Assembly (NCBI RefSeq): GCF_000332455.1
Contig: NZ_AOGY02000007.1
Location: 110,412-174,411 of the forward strand
DNA length: 64,000 bases
Source: Leptospira vanthielii serovar Holland str. Waz Holland = ATCC 700522
GTDB taxonomy: Bacteria > Spirochaetota > Leptospiria > Leptospirales > Leptospiraceae
Reading direction: 5' to 3'
Shown here: positions 9,409-18,568 of the stretch, piece by piece
How positions within the stretch are numbered: the first letter of the stretch is position 1
How the letters are laid out: each line of letters begins with the position of its first letter
Made by a program: the position numbers and the translations under genes
The notes under the pieces: generated by a model
What the model was told of the DNA's origin: nothing
What the model saw: only the letters and a program-made list of their open reading frames with translations
Databases searched by the model: none

Positions 9409-10101
9409 ATGAACTCTGAAATGATATCCATCCACGAAATAACAACAACTGTCACCGAAGCCTTGGAAACCAGACACAGCATCCGAGAGTATCTGCCCAA
9501 ACCGATTCCAGAAGATACCCTTAAACGGATCTTCGAAAAAGCCCTACGTACACCCAGTTGGAAAAACTCGCAACCCTGGAAGATTCATATTGTCAGCGGG
9601 GAAAAACGAGATCTATTGGCAGCAGAATTAACAAAAGCGGCACGTGAATCTACCCCGCATCCAGAAACCAATTGGCCGGAATCCTATCCGAGTGATGCCA
9701 AAAAAAGGATGTTTGATTTAGGAATGAAAATCTACGGTGTGGCTGGAATTGATAGAAAGGATAAAGAAGCAAGAGACCAATTTATGCTTCGTAACTTTGA
9801 ATTTTTTGGTGCTCCCACGGCTGTTTTTATCACATCCAAATTTGATCTTAACTTTTTTGTAGGTATTGATTTGGGTTGTTTTGTCCAATCCGTTTTGCTT
9901 TTAGCAAGAGAAGAAGGTTTGGGAACTTGTCCCCAAGCGGCACTAGGTGCTTTTCCTGATGTTGTGAGAGGTTCTCTCGAATTACCAAAAGAAGAAAAAG
10001 TGATTATGGGATTGAGTATTGGGTATCCAAAACCTGATTCCGAACTCAATCGTTTCCACACTCCAAGGGAATCAGCCGAAGATTTAATTCGTTTCTATTA
10101 A
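9409..10101 (+). CDS. Nitroreductase family protein (FMN-dependent)
   Basis: The 230-aa protein has the nitroreductase hallmarks: RHSIREYLPKPIPEDTLKRI near residue 23 (phosphate contact of FMN), PSWKNSQPW (FMN-binding loop) and EEGLGTCPQAALGAFPD near residues 165-180. Such enzymes reduce nitro compounds, quinones or enones with NAD(P)H. AGGAG lies 7 bases before the ATG at 9409. The gene is divergent from tetR and its promoter carries the perfect operator palindrome, so it is probably repressed by the TetR protein and induced by an electrophilic or aromatic compound. That last step is inference from similar repressor-reductase pairs. Confidence 0.92.
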   Translation: MNSEMISIHEITTTVTEALETRHSIREYLPKPIPEDTLKRIFEKALRTPSWKNSQPWKIHIVSGEKRDLLAAELTKAARESTPHPETNWPESYPSDAKKRMFDLGMKIYGVAGIDRKDKEARDQFMLRNFEFFGAPTAVFITSKFDLNFFVGIDLGCFVQSVLLLAREEGLGTCPQAALGAFPDVVRGSLELPKEEKVIMGLSIGYPKPDSELNRFHTPRESAEDLIRFY

Positions 10102-10174
10102 AAAAACATTTCTGATTCGGAAAGTTTGGTATATGATGATTCGACACTAAAAATTACAAACAAGCAGGGGTAGT

Positions 10175-10777
10175 ATGTATTCTAAATCTTTCTGGAATGA
10201 ACGTTATGCGAGTGAAGACTATGTTTACGGGAAGGACCCAAACGATTTTTTACGTACTCGTCTGCCAAATTTAAAAAAAGGAAGGATCCTTTTTCCTTGT
10301 GAGGGTGAAGGAAGAAATGCTGTGTTCGCTGCGGGTTTGGGTTGGGATGTATTTGCCTTTGACCAATCGGAGGAAGGAAAACAGAAAGCTACCGCACTCG
10401 CTAAAGAAAAGAACGTAACCTTTCATTATGAAATTTCTGATGTTTTGAATTATCCTTATGCTCCTGAACAAATGGACATGGTTGCTTTGATATATTGTCA
10501 CTTTCATAAATCAATCCGAACTACCGTACATAGGAATTGTGTTAGAACTTTAAAACCTGGTGGAATTTTGTTATTAGAAGCATTCTCCCCTGAACAGTTA
10601 CAATATACCTCTGGAGGCCCCAAAGATCCGGATATGTTATGTAATCTAAAGGATTTACGGATGGACTTTTCTGAAATGAACATTGAATACGAAGAAGCAT
10701 TGGAAATTGAACTAAACGAAAGTCCGTTCCATAGGGGTAAGGCCGCCATCGTCCGCCTTGTTTTACGAAAAATCTAA
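10175..10777 (+). CDS. Class I SAM-dependent methyltransferase
   Basis: The 200-aa protein begins with FWNERYASEDYVYGKDPNDFL, typical of the TehB/thiopurine-like branch of class I methyltransferases. It has a SAM motif I variant (RILFPCEGEGRNAVFAAGLGWDVFAFDQS, about residues 36-68), an acidic motif II end (FDQS), and motif IV/post-IV (DMVALIYCHFHK; LKPGGILLLEAF). The substrate cannot be assigned; relatives act on small thiols, tellurite or metabolites. The start has AGGGG upstream. It follows the nitroreductase by about 70 bp on the same strand and may share its transcript. Confidence 0.88.
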   Translation: MYSKSFWNERYASEDYVYGKDPNDFLRTRLPNLKKGRILFPCEGEGRNAVFAAGLGWDVFAFDQSEEGKQKATALAKEKNVTFHYEISDVLNYPYAPEQMDMVALIYCHFHKSIRTTVHRNCVRTLKPGGILLLEAFSPEQLQYTSGGPKDPDMLCNLKDLRMDFSEMNIEYEEALEIELNESPFHRGKAAIVRLVLRKI

Positions 10778-10847
10778 GTTAGTTTTTTCTTTCAACTTCT
10801 GAAATCCATGATTCTCTTTCTTCGGAAGAAGAGGGAGAAATAGTTTC

Positions 10848-12287
10848 ATGAAGTTATTTATTTCGTTTTTATTGGTAACGGTATTTTTTTTACAATGTTC
10901 CTTCGGTCAAAAAGTAAAGTATGCAGACCTAAAACAATCGTATCCCAAAGTCAATTGGGAAGTCCGTAGAACAGAAGCCGTCAAACTCCTATCCGACCTA
11001 TTAAAGATCCCCTCTGTTCGTGGAAATGAAATCCAAGTGGCAAAGTACATTCAAGCAGTTCTGGCAAAGGAAGGAATCCCTTCTCGTTTTGTCTTTGATC
11101 CCAAATTCCCCGCAAGACCCAATTTAATTGCCGAACTACCAGCAACCGTTCCCAATCCAGAACCAGGAATCATCCTCGCAAACCATTTGGATACAGTAGA
11201 GTTTGATACTAAAGAATGGAAAGTAGCACCACTTTCTGGATCTGTTAGTGAAGGCCGAGTTTGGGGACGTGGCGCCATTGATATGAAAGGAATGGCCGTA
11301 ATGGAATTACTCGCCTTTCTTGAAATCAAACGATCTGGAATTCCTAGAACAAGAAAGATTATGTACCTGGCTCTAGCGGATGAAGAATCAGGATCAGAGT
11401 TAGGTGGAAAGTATATGACTTCAAAACAAAAACAGGTTTTTGAAGGTTACGAGTATGCTATCAATGAAGGTGGAGTGGCAACAAGGGATATCGTAATTCC
11501 TGGTGCTACAATCTTTAACATTCAATATGCGGAGAAAGGTAATATTTGGTTACGGGCAAAAATAAAGGGAACCAGTGGACATGGATCTTCTCCACCTCCT
11601 CAATACCCAGCATTGTCCTTAATCCAATTTTTTAATGAAGTTCGAGAATTAGAATCCGACATTCGCATAACAGAAGAAACTGATGCCTTCTTTTATCAAC
11701 TTGGGACTATCAGCTCCTTTCCTAAATCATTCTTCCTAAAAAATGCAAGAAACCCTTTGATTAAACCATTATTACATTCGACCATTCGAAGTAATCGTCA
11801 TCTAACGGCTATGACAACGAACACAAAGTCCATTACTGGATTTCGCACCTCTGAGGGTGAGGGAGGAGAAAATGTTATTGCAGGAGAAGCCTCTGGTCGA
11901 TTGGACATACGAACTCTACCGGGAGTAGATATAGTAGAATTTTCCAATAAGGTAAAAACCATTGCTGAAAAGTACAAAGCAGAGATTACTTTTACTGATA
12001 TCAATCCCACCGATATATCTCCTATCAATACAAAGTTTTTTAGCACCTTGGCTGCCGTGTCGGTGAATCAATTTCCCAACAGTACGGTGACCCCATTTCT
12101 TTCGCCAGGAAAAACGGACAATTCCTACTTACGACGTGTGGGGATCAAAGCTTACGGGCTTATTCCCGCAGTTCTCAAATCGGAAGACATAGACGGAATG
12201 CATGGAAAAAATGAAAACATGACCATTGATAACTTGGAACTAGGAACAAAGATTCTTTTTGAAACTTTAGTGGAAATGAATCAGTAG
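10848..12287 (+). CDS. M20 family metallopeptidase, lipid-anchored
   Basis: The 479-aa protein has a lipoprotein signal peptide (FFLQC, Cys17), so it acts outside the cytoplasm. The M20 di-zinc core is complete: His113-x-Asp115 in NHLDTVEFD, bridging Asp145 in GRGAIDMKG, the Glu179/Glu180 pair in LADEESGSE, and a C-terminal His in DGMHGKNEN. The lid/dimerisation domain occupies about 225-360 (KGTSGHGSSPPPQYPA). M20 enzymes cleave dipeptides, acylated amino acids or C-terminal residues; the exact substrate is not readable. GGGAGA precedes the ATG. A surface or periplasmic location is less common for M20 enzymes, which are mostly cytoplasmic. Confidence 0.92.
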   Translation: MKLFISFLLVTVFFLQCSFGQKVKYADLKQSYPKVNWEVRRTEAVKLLSDLLKIPSVRGNEIQVAKYIQAVLAKEGIPSRFVFDPKFPARPNLIAELPATVPNPEPGIILANHLDTVEFDTKEWKVAPLSGSVSEGRVWGRGAIDMKGMAVMELLAFLEIKRSGIPRTRKIMYLALADEESGSELGGKYMTSKQKQVFEGYEYAINEGGVATRDIVIPGATIFNIQYAEKGNIWLRAKIKGTSGHGSSPPPQYPALSLIQFFNEVRELESDIRITEETDAFFYQLGTISSFPKSFFLKNARNPLIKPLLHSTIRSNRHLTAMTTNTKSITGFRTSEGEGGENVIAGEASGRLDIRTLPGVDIVEFSNKVKTIAEKYKAEITFTDINPTDISPINTKFFSTLAAVSVNQFPNSTVTPFLSPGKTDNSYLRRVGIKAYGLIPAVLKSEDIDGMHGKNENMTIDNLELGTKILFETLVEMNQ

Positions 12288-12440
12288 AAAGGGAAAGGGT
12301 TAGTTTCTGGATTTATAGGTAACCAGAAATATGGGCAAACTATTGTTAGTTGAAGCGTTCGAAACCTAAAAAATCGGCTTCGTAATACAAACAAAGCTTC
12401 TCGTAGGAAAAACGGGAAACGTGCTGATATGTGCGGTGTC

Positions 12441-12830
12441 CTAGTTATAAAGTTTTAATTTATGAATTTTACTCATTAACTTAAAATGCTTATCCAAAGT
12501 AAATAAAATACATTCATTTTGGATTGTATTCTGTAAGATTATCAAATCTGGAATTCCAATGTTATTGATACCATTTTTTAGGTTAGTAGTTTGGAATTCA
12601 ATAATTTGCTTCCAATCTATAAACATCTCAAATGATTCAAGAGATTCCATAATCTGAATCAGTTGTGTTTGTTTTTTTAATTTAAGAAAAGGTATTAATT
12701 CTGTTAGAATCAGTTCAGTGGTATAAATATTACCAAGATCGATTAATTTATCAACTTCAGAAGATATATGCGAATTCGAGTTTCTAAAATATTCGATCCA
12801 GACTGATGAATCTAATAATACTTGGTTCAT
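12441..12830 (-). CDS. vapC: VapC-type PIN-domain toxin
   Basis: This 129-aa PIN-domain ribonuclease has the acidic active-site residues Asp7 (LLDSSVWIEYF), Glu44 (LTELI), Asp95 (IPDLIILQ) and Asp113 (TLDKHF). VapC toxins cut specific RNAs, often tRNA, when freed from VapB. The ATG overlaps the antitoxin TGA by 4 bp, so translation is coupled. All catalytic positions are intact, so the toxin is probably active. Confidence 0.93.
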   Translation of the reverse strand: MNQVLLDSSVWIEYFRNSNSHISSEVDKLIDLGNIYTTELILTELIPFLKLKKQTQLIQIMESLESFEMFIDWKQIIEFQTTNLKNGINNIGIPDLIILQNTIQNECILFTLDKHFKLMSKIHKLKLYN

Positions 12831-13018
12831 CTCTTTCTTAATTTATTTAAATTTACTTCAAGGTCTATAGACCCTTTGAAATTTTTTAAATTTTTTAGTT
12901 TCTCTTTCCTAATTAAAGTATTTAACCCTTCTTTAATTACTTCAGTTTTTGTTTTGATGTGAGTAAGTTTCATTGCTTCTAAAACTAATTCTTCAGGAAT
13001 ATCAATTGTTGTTCTCAT
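12827..13018 (-). CDS. vapB: VapB-type antitoxin
   Basis: The protein starts MRTTIDIPEELVLEAMKLTHIKTKTEVIKEGL, the classic VapB/ribbon-helix-helix-like N-terminus of about 35 residues for DNA binding, followed by a charged tail that wraps the toxin. I take the ATG at 13018 (63 aa) rather than the in-frame ATG three codons upstream, because the family begins at MRTTIDI and because the predicted transcription start falls close to 13018. It lies directly upstream of and overlaps vapC. Two TATGCATA-like palindromes just before the start are likely its operator. Confidence 0.92.
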   Translation of the reverse strand: MRTTIDIPEELVLEAMKLTHIKTKTEVIKEGLNTLIRKEKLKNLKNFKGSIDLEVNLNKLRKR

Positions 13019-13021
13019 CGC

Positions 13022-13056
13022 ATGCATAAGATTTTGTTAATTTATGCATAAGTCAA
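13022..13056 (-). promoter_or_regulatory. vapBC promoter/operator
   Basis: The perfect palindrome TTATGCATAA (13042-13051) and the near copy ATGCATAA (13022-13029) are centred 21 bp apart, about two helical turns, as expected for cooperative VapBC binding. On the minus strand a -35-like TTGACT (13056-13051) abuts the first palindrome, and a weak -10 (TCTTAT, 13031-13026) follows at 19 bp. Transcription would then start next to the ATG at 13018. Confidence 0.6.
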
Positions 13057-13203
13057 GGTTAGTTTTTTTGTTTTTTTAATGCAAAAATGGAATTTCAGAG
13101 ACCTATTTTCAGTTTTTTTTGTTACTCATGTCCTGAGGCATACATTTGAATTATTGCGCTTAACTTGGTTATAGACGTAAAATCACTTCGTTAGTTGGAT
13201 TCC

Positions 13204-13698
13204 CTATTTTAGAGAACCTAAATACTTAAGAATCCCCTCTTCGCCCCGTTCTTCAGCAAGATCCACAAGACTGATCCCACCCACAGTTTTGACTTTGGTC
13301 TCCGCACCTGCCGTTACGAGCAATTTGACTAATTCCAAATTTCCACGATAGATGGCTCTGTAGAGGGCAGTTTCTCCCATAGTATTGCGAAGATTGACAT
13401 TGGCACCTTTTGTGATCAAAAATTTTGCGATTGTTAAGTCTTCTTCATCCACTGCTTTTATGAGCGAGGAATTGCCTAAGGAATCCTTGGCGTTGATGGA
13501 AACACCATGTGACAAAAGTTCTTTCACAAGCTCTAAGTTTCCTTTTTCTACAGCTTGGAAAAGACGTAACTCTGGACTCATTGGAGTTTTTACGACGGAT
13601 TCATCTTCCACACACGAAACACCGAGTCCGAGGGTTGTCAAAAAAATTAGAAATAACTTCGTCGGAATTAAAAATCGACTGGATAGAAATTGTAACAT
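13204..13698 (-). CDS. Ankyrin-repeat lipoprotein
   Basis: The 164-aa protein has a lipoprotein signal (GLGVSC, Cys29) followed by three to four ankyrin repeats at about 43-160 (ELRLFQAVEKGNLELVKELLSHG, NSSLIKAVDEEDLTIAKFLITKG, ETALYRAIYRGNLELVKLLVTAG, ISLVDLAEERGEEGILKYL). Ankyrin repeats bind proteins; the partner is unknown. Its start is only 24 bp from the divergent start at 13723, so the two promoters must overlap the opposite coding sequences or one start is misplaced. No good Shine-Dalgarno is visible. Confidence 0.85.
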   Translation of the reverse strand: MLQFLSSRFLIPTKLFLIFLTTLGLGVSCVEDESVVKTPMSPELRLFQAVEKGNLELVKELLSHGVSINAKDSLGNSSLIKAVDEEDLTIAKFLITKGANVNLRNTMGETALYRAIYRGNLELVKLLVTAGAETKVKTVGGISLVDLAEERGEEGILKYLGSLK

Positions 13699-13722
13699 CG
13701 GTTTTAGTCTAATGGTTTAACT

Positions 13723-14553
13723 ATGAAACGTCGATCCATTTTTCCAAACAGTTTCCAGTTCCTTACTATTTTGGGTGTGAGCCTTTCCTCTTTTGTATCC
13801 TGCCTCTCCATCATTAGTCCAGGAGAAGTTGGACTTATGTGGCGGCCCTATAGCACTGGACTTAGCCAAAAACCTCTGGAATCCAGAGTACAAACATATA
13901 TGCCTTGGAATAGCGTATATGTTTATTCGATTCAATGGATGAGCCACCAAGAGAAAGTAGAGGTATTAACGAGGGATGATTTAACAATTACAGTCAGCGC
14001 AGCAATCATCATTCGGCCGATCCAAAACGAAATTTATGAGCTAGAAATGGAGATTGGTCGGGATTATTATGAAAAGGTTGTCAAACCTCAATTTCGAACG
14101 GCGATTCGAAATATTCTTTCGGCTTACAACATGGTATCCATCTCCAAAGAGACACCTAACGTGTCTGCGCAGATCAAAAAATCTCTCGCCGAAAAATTAA
14201 AAGACAAACATGTCGAAATTGATGATGTCATTATTGATGATGTGGAGTATAGCCCGTCGATTCTGAAAGCCATCGAAAGCAAACTCACCAAACAACAAGA
14301 ACAAGAACAGATGAAGTTCGAAATCAATATTGCCAAACGAGATGCGGAAATCCAACAAATCTCTGCTGATGGTAGAGCAAAGGCTGTAATCATTGAAGCG
14401 GAAGCACAAGCAAAGGCGCAAAGGATGATTTCGGAATCATTAACACCGAGATACATTCAGTTGAAAGCAATGGAGAACCCGAACAACAAATTGATTTTTG
14501 TTCCGAATGGAAAAGATGGATTACCAATTATCGTAAATACGGAAGGGAAGTAA
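13723..14553 (+). CDS. SPFH/prohibitin-like protein with lipoprotein anchor
   Basis: The 276-aa protein has the prohibitin-type SPFH (band 7) domain from about residue 30 (IISPGEVGLMWRPYSTGLS) to 195, then a long charged coiled coil (KQQEQEQMKFEINIAKRDAEIQQISADGRAKAVIIEAEAQAKAQR split here by position 195-245). Prohibitin-like proteins form large ring or cage assemblies on membranes. Unlike most bacterial members, which use an N-terminal transmembrane helix, this one shows a lipobox (SSFVSC, Cys27), which would place it as a lipid-anchored protein in the periplasm. The signal hydrophobic stretch (about 11-26) could instead be a normal anchor, so the lipid anchor is a prediction. Confidence 0.88.
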   Translation: MKRRSIFPNSFQFLTILGVSLSSFVSCLSIISPGEVGLMWRPYSTGLSQKPLESRVQTYMPWNSVYVYSIQWMSHQEKVEVLTRDDLTITVSAAIIIRPIQNEIYELEMEIGRDYYEKVVKPQFRTAIRNILSAYNMVSISKETPNVSAQIKKSLAEKLKDKHVEIDDVIIDDVEYSPSILKAIESKLTKQQEQEQMKFEINIAKRDAEIQQISADGRAKAVIIEAEAQAKAQRMISESLTPRYIQLKAMENPNNKLIFVPNGKDGLPIIVNTEGK

Positions 14554-14645
14554 GGTGGGAATTGAGAGAATAAGAGATAAAAGGTAAAAGATTATCAGAT
14601 ATAATTTATTCTCAGGTTTGCATTTGGCAATGAACAAGAGTAGCG

Positions 14646-14665
14646 AACCCCGCAGATGCGGGGTT
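14646..14665 (+). terminator. Hairpin between convergent genes
   Basis: AACCCCGC (14646-14653) and GCGGGGTT (14658-14665) form an 8-bp GC-rich stem with a 4-base loop, followed on the plus strand by a G/T-rich run ending in TTTT. It is the probable end of the SPFH gene transcript; the lack of a solid T-tract keeps confidence moderate. Confidence 0.6.
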
Positions 14666-14676
14666 TGGTGGTGGTT

Positions 14677-17600
14677 TTAAGGATCCGTTACTTGATACTT
14701 GTCCCACCGCCAATTTGATTCATATGAATATTCGACATTTGTGATTAGTGTCAGATGGTGTAATCTCATGACACCTTTTTCTTTTTCGGCACATTCGGCT
14801 TTACTTTTATAATAATTGAATGTTTTGTTCGTATGAATCCACTCGCAATAGAAAATCTTCGGTTTATCTAATTTTAAAAAATTACATCCGTATTCGTGAA
14901 TTGTACATCTCGTCGTGTAATACACAAACGGTAGTATATTTCCTTTAAATTGCGTATGTTCTGCACTGGTGAAAGAATCCAAATCCGTTGGTTTTTGACC
15001 AGCTGGTAATTTTTTATTAGTGAATACAGAAGATAATCGTTTCTTTGTTATGTTGATACCAACGAACTCTTGCGGATCATTTGGTCGGCAACTGGAAGAG
15101 ATGTCCTGCAATTTGTATCTGCCTGAAAAGGACAAATCAGTAGCTAAATTTTGAATTGTAATGCTTCGATTCCAAATATTACCAAACGAACTTTGAATCC
15201 GATTCACTCCTTGGTCATTTTTTATTTCAATTGTCTCCTCATAATTGGACAACTGTTTGCCACAGGTCATATAACCTAAATCTGTATTTTGAATATTAAG
15301 ACTGATTGGATTTTGGTATGCTCTCCATAATAAAGTACCCGTCGGAAATCCTCCCAAGAGTGTTGTAAATGGAAGTGGATATTTGACATCATTGACTCCG
15401 TGGACAAAACCTGGTTGGTTTGTATGCGAAATATTTGTTTGCACTGCATATTGAGACCAGTCAGAGAATTGGATGTCAAAAAATAATCCAATATCTGAAA
15501 AAAATGGTAATTCTGTTTTTACGATTTTTTCGTTATTATGATCTAAAATAAATGTAATTAGTTTACTCTCCTTGTTATTCAAAAAAATAAACTGAGAACT
15601 TGGATCAATTCTAAACTCGGAATATGGTTTAAAACTCACATTTGATATTCGATTTTTTTCCGTTAAATTTCCTGTAATTGGGTCAATTTTATAAAGAACC
15701 ATGGATGAGGTTGATGTTGTATAGTTTTCATGGATAATCACAACCATGTAATTTCCATCTGGTGTAATTTCGAATTGTATATATTGATTATTAGTTGTTA
15801 AAACGTTATTTTCAAATGTTAAATCACCATTACTTGAGTTGACTAAACATTTTTCTAATTTCGTTAGTTCGGAAGGAACTGGGTTTACCTGGTAACAAAA
15901 CTTTCCATTGGGATGGAATCGGAGATTGTGCGTTTCATACGACCTAAGAGTGACTGGCATTAGTTCCAAACTTTCCCCATTAACTCTGGTAATATTCGCA
16001 TAATCATAGTTTGTTGCATATATCGTTTGATTTTTCCCTGCAACCAACTTATCATATTTTATTTGATTTACAGGGCCAGATCTTTTATCAAAAACTAGGC
16101 TACCATCTGGTTGGATACGATACAGATTAATCTTTTGCCCAGAATCACTCTGAAGAGCATTTAATGCATAAAGGTTTCTGCCATCTTCCGAAATCACAAA
16201 AGAATCAAGGCCAGATATTGGAATTCTTTGGACGAAACTGTAGGAAGGAAACCCGCTTCCCATCAAATTGATCACAGTTATATTACCTCCAATATTTTGG
16301 TTATAAGATTGGGCATAAATTATATTCGGAATCTTACCAAATTGAATCTTTGAAAACGTTTCACTTGCACCAGATATACTGATTGATTGCTGGTAGAGAA
16401 ATTGACCAAAGTGTTCATTAATTGGATTGGGTATGATATTCCATAACGACATCCACGGAGTTACAAAACTAAATTTAATAGTGTTTGAATTGGAACTTGT
16501 AGCAATTGCATACGGTAGCGTATACCCACTTCGAGTTATGGTAATCGGTCCAGCTGGACTAGATATATTCCCAGAATCATCTCGAATCCAGAGAAAAAAA
16601 TCCTTTGGAGATTGTGTAACGTCTGCGAAGTATGGATCTTCTAGAATCTTATCAGCTCTAAATTTCGCCCATCTATTGCCCGGAGTGGGTTTGAGATTCG
16701 TACTAGTTAAGGTCCACCGATAGTTTGTATTTACTTCATCGGAGGATTCGTAAGAAAAAATGGCATAGGGAAAGGAAGTGGTAGGTTTGGTAATTAGTTC
16801 AAATTTTGAAATTACTGGAGGTGTGGTATCATTACTATCCAATTTTGTATTATTGATAAGTTCTGTTAGATCATTAAAACCATCGCTGTCGGTATCTACT
16901 AGTGTTGGATTAGAATTACAATTGAAATCGTGCCAAGTGCGATACAGACAATTTCCATTGGTCTCAATTGTATCTGTTATCCCATCATTGTCTGAATCCA
17001 TACCAGTCTCTACTTTGACAATATTTGGCAAACTGATCGAACCTTCCGAGGTTCGTCCAAAAAAAGCATAATAGTATGTGGAATTAGTTTCAAGTCCAGA
17101 TTCTCTAAATCCAATCTCTCCAATTTCATTTACGTTTGGAGCCACTCCATCCTCTACAGAAGTTGGTGGGATATTTTTTTTACGTCTGACGATTAAATTT
17201 TCATATCCAGAGAGAATGGTATTTTTCCACAATAAAGTGGATGAATCACTTCCTGCGATCGCTAATGATACCTGAAAGCCAGAATGATTTTGAGATGCGA
17301 TAGAATTGGAACCCAAACACGTGTTAATAGCCAAAGTTACCGGCTTTACAACCACCCAATAATTGGTCTCCACTCCCGCATTTGCCGGAATCCCTAGTCT
17401 ATTTCCATGTAACCTTACTACATCATTTTTTAGGAATTGTTTTTCATAAACCTTGTAATAACCAACACCATCTGTGGATTCTATTTGTTTATCTGTTAGG
17501 ACCCAGGAATCTGATGTTAACCAGGTTGCATCTTGGCTACCCCTGCTATCGTACATAATGTACACTTTGATATCTTCTGAGGCCGTAAATTTAATATAAT

Positions 17601-18420
17601 CTGATCCATCAAAATATTTATGTTGCGGAAAAGGTCCACAATTTTGTGTATCTGGTGAAGGTTCACCACCATTACATGTTGCTATACCAAAAGAACCCGG
17701 AAATCCTAATGATAAAAAATCTTGATTTGAATTAAGAGTATAATTTCTATCCTTATAGTATTTGAAATGTTCATCAATTCGCGTCCATACAGCGTTTGAG
17801 CTTCCCTCAATCGGCATTTCAGTAGAAAGGCAAGTTGGTGCCGCAGCCACGCCTGTACCTGCTAATTTGGGAACTGCGGTAAGAATGAAAGGAGTAAAAT
17901 GATCTGTTTTGGCGAGGATTTTTCCATTTTCGTGATCCACTACTATATCTCGTAGCGGCTCCCACTGATTTGAAATTTTACTAAAATAGAAAACTTGAAA
18001 TTCTTCAAGAAATCCTGCACTATCAAGTTCATTTTTATTGTAATGATACTCTAATACAACAGGTTCATTAAAGGTTACAGTTTTGATGGAGGACGAATTT
18101 ACCTCATCGGTAAATTTTATTTCCACCTCAACATCATATACTTTTCCTATGGGAACGTTCAACCCTCCAATTTGGTTAGGAGTAGAGATACTAGAATTTT
18201 GTACATAAACAGAAAGATCTGGAGAGTCGAAGATTGTGTTCGCAGGTAAAGTCAGTGTGGGTTGTGCGACAATATCAATAGGTGCAGGTAATTCACCATC
18301 ATTTTGAAATAAATTCAAAGTGCCCAAAGCGATTGCTACGTAATTGTTCAAACCTCGTTTTGAGGATAGGAAGTTGCAATTTAGTAATAAAAGTAAACTA
18401 AAGACAATTAATTTTTTCAT
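14677..18420 (-). CDS. Very large lipoprotein with calcium-repeat linker and beta-propeller-like region
   Basis: I start it at the ATG at 18420 (MKKLIVFSLLLLLNC, lipidated Cys15) with AGGTG nine bases upstream; the frame extends four codons further from a GTG. The 1247-aa product is a mosaic. It has N-terminal beta-sandwich-like sequence (to about 190), a domain with many Cys/Trp/Tyr (about 200-380), a fibronectin-like stretch, a thrombospondin-3-type acidic repeat near 500-560 (DSDNDGITD, DTDSDGFNDLTEL) that should bind calcium, and a repetitive region at about 680-1010 resembling 6-phosphogluconolactonase/YVTN-type propeller blades (DGSLVFDKRSG, HPNGKFCYQVN, TPDGNYMVV, DPSSQFIFL). The C-terminal region is Cys-rich. 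It is likely a surface-exposed binding protein; no catalytic motif is visible. A Pho-box-like repeat lies upstream, as for the neighbouring receptor cluster. Confidence 0.85.
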   Translation of the reverse strand: MKKLIVFSLLLLLNCNFLSSKRGLNNYVAIALGTLNLFQNDGELPAPIDIVAQPTLTLPANTIFDSPDLSVYVQNSSISTPNQIGGLNVPIGKVYDVEVEIKFTDEVNSSSIKTVTFNEPVVLEYHYNKNELDSAGFLEEFQVFYFSKISNQWEPLRDIVVDHENGKILAKTDHFTPFILTAVPKLAGTGVAAAPTCLSTEMPIEGSSNAVWTRIDEHFKYYKDRNYTLNSNQDFLSLGFPGSFGIATCNGGEPSPDTQNCGPFPQHKYFDGSDYIKFTASEDIKVYIMYDSRGSQDATWLTSDSWVLTDKQIESTDGVGYYKVYEKQFLKNDVVRLHGNRLGIPANAGVETNYWVVVKPVTLAINTCLGSNSIASQNHSGFQVSLAIAGSDSSTLLWKNTILSGYENLIVRRKKNIPPTSVEDGVAPNVNEIGEIGFRESGLETNSTYYYAFFGRTSEGSISLPNIVKVETGMDSDNDGITDTIETNGNCLYRTWHDFNCNSNPTLVDTDSDGFNDLTELINNTKLDSNDTTPPVISKFELITKPTTSFPYAIFSYESSDEVNTNYRWTLTSTNLKPTPGNRWAKFRADKILEDPYFADVTQSPKDFFLWIRDDSGNISSPAGPITITRSGYTLPYAIATSSNSNTIKFSFVTPWMSLWNIIPNPINEHFGQFLYQQSISISGASETFSKIQFGKIPNIIYAQSYNQNIGGNITVINLMGSGFPSYSFVQRIPISGLDSFVISEDGRNLYALNALQSDSGQKINLYRIQPDGSLVFDKRSGPVNQIKYDKLVAGKNQTIYATNYDYANITRVNGESLELMPVTLRSYETHNLRFHPNGKFCYQVNPVPSELTKLEKCLVNSSNGDLTFENNVLTTNNQYIQFEITPDGNYMVVIIHENYTTSTSSMVLYKIDPITGNLTEKNRISNVSFKPYSEFRIDPSSQFIFLNNKESKLITFILDHNNEKIVKTELPFFSDIGLFFDIQFSDWSQYAVQTNISHTNQPGFVHGVNDVKYPLPFTTLLGGFPTGTLLWRAYQNPISLNIQNTDLGYMTCGKQLSNYEETIEIKNDQGVNRIQSSFGNIWNRSITIQNLATDLSFSGRYKLQDISSSCRPNDPQEFVGINITKKRLSSVFTNKKLPAGQKPTDLDSFTSAEHTQFKGNILPFVYYTTRCTIHEYGCNFLKLDKPKIFYCEWIHTNKTFNYYKSKAECAEKEKGVMRLHHLTLITNVEYSYESNWRWDKYQVTDP

Positions 18421-18498
18421 CTGACCATACACCTAGCAGAATACTAGTTAGTTGGTACAAAAAAGCAATGGCTTTTTACAAAGTTTCAATATATTTAT

Positions 18499-18516
18499 AT
18501 TACAATATCGTTACAA
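18499..18516 (-). promoter_or_regulatory. Pho-box-like direct repeat upstream of large lipoprotein gene
   Basis: On the minus strand TTGTAAC-GATA-TTGTAAT is a 7+4+7 direct repeat with the 11-bp period of PhoB-type sites. A TATATT -10-like box follows 5 bp downstream, closer than the 10 bp usual in E. coli. A further TTGTTACAATAAC lies about 20 bp upstream. Confidence 0.45.
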
Positions 18517-18568
18517 AACTTCATCCTGTTATTGTAACAATTGAAATCTGAAACTTTTCGAATCATAA

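Noticed and set aside
12288..12440. Possible RNA gene between the M20 peptidase and vapC.
   Set aside because: It contains TTCGAAAC-like bases and a weak TTTCTGG/CCAGAAA hairpin, but no consistent tRNA or riboswitch fold.
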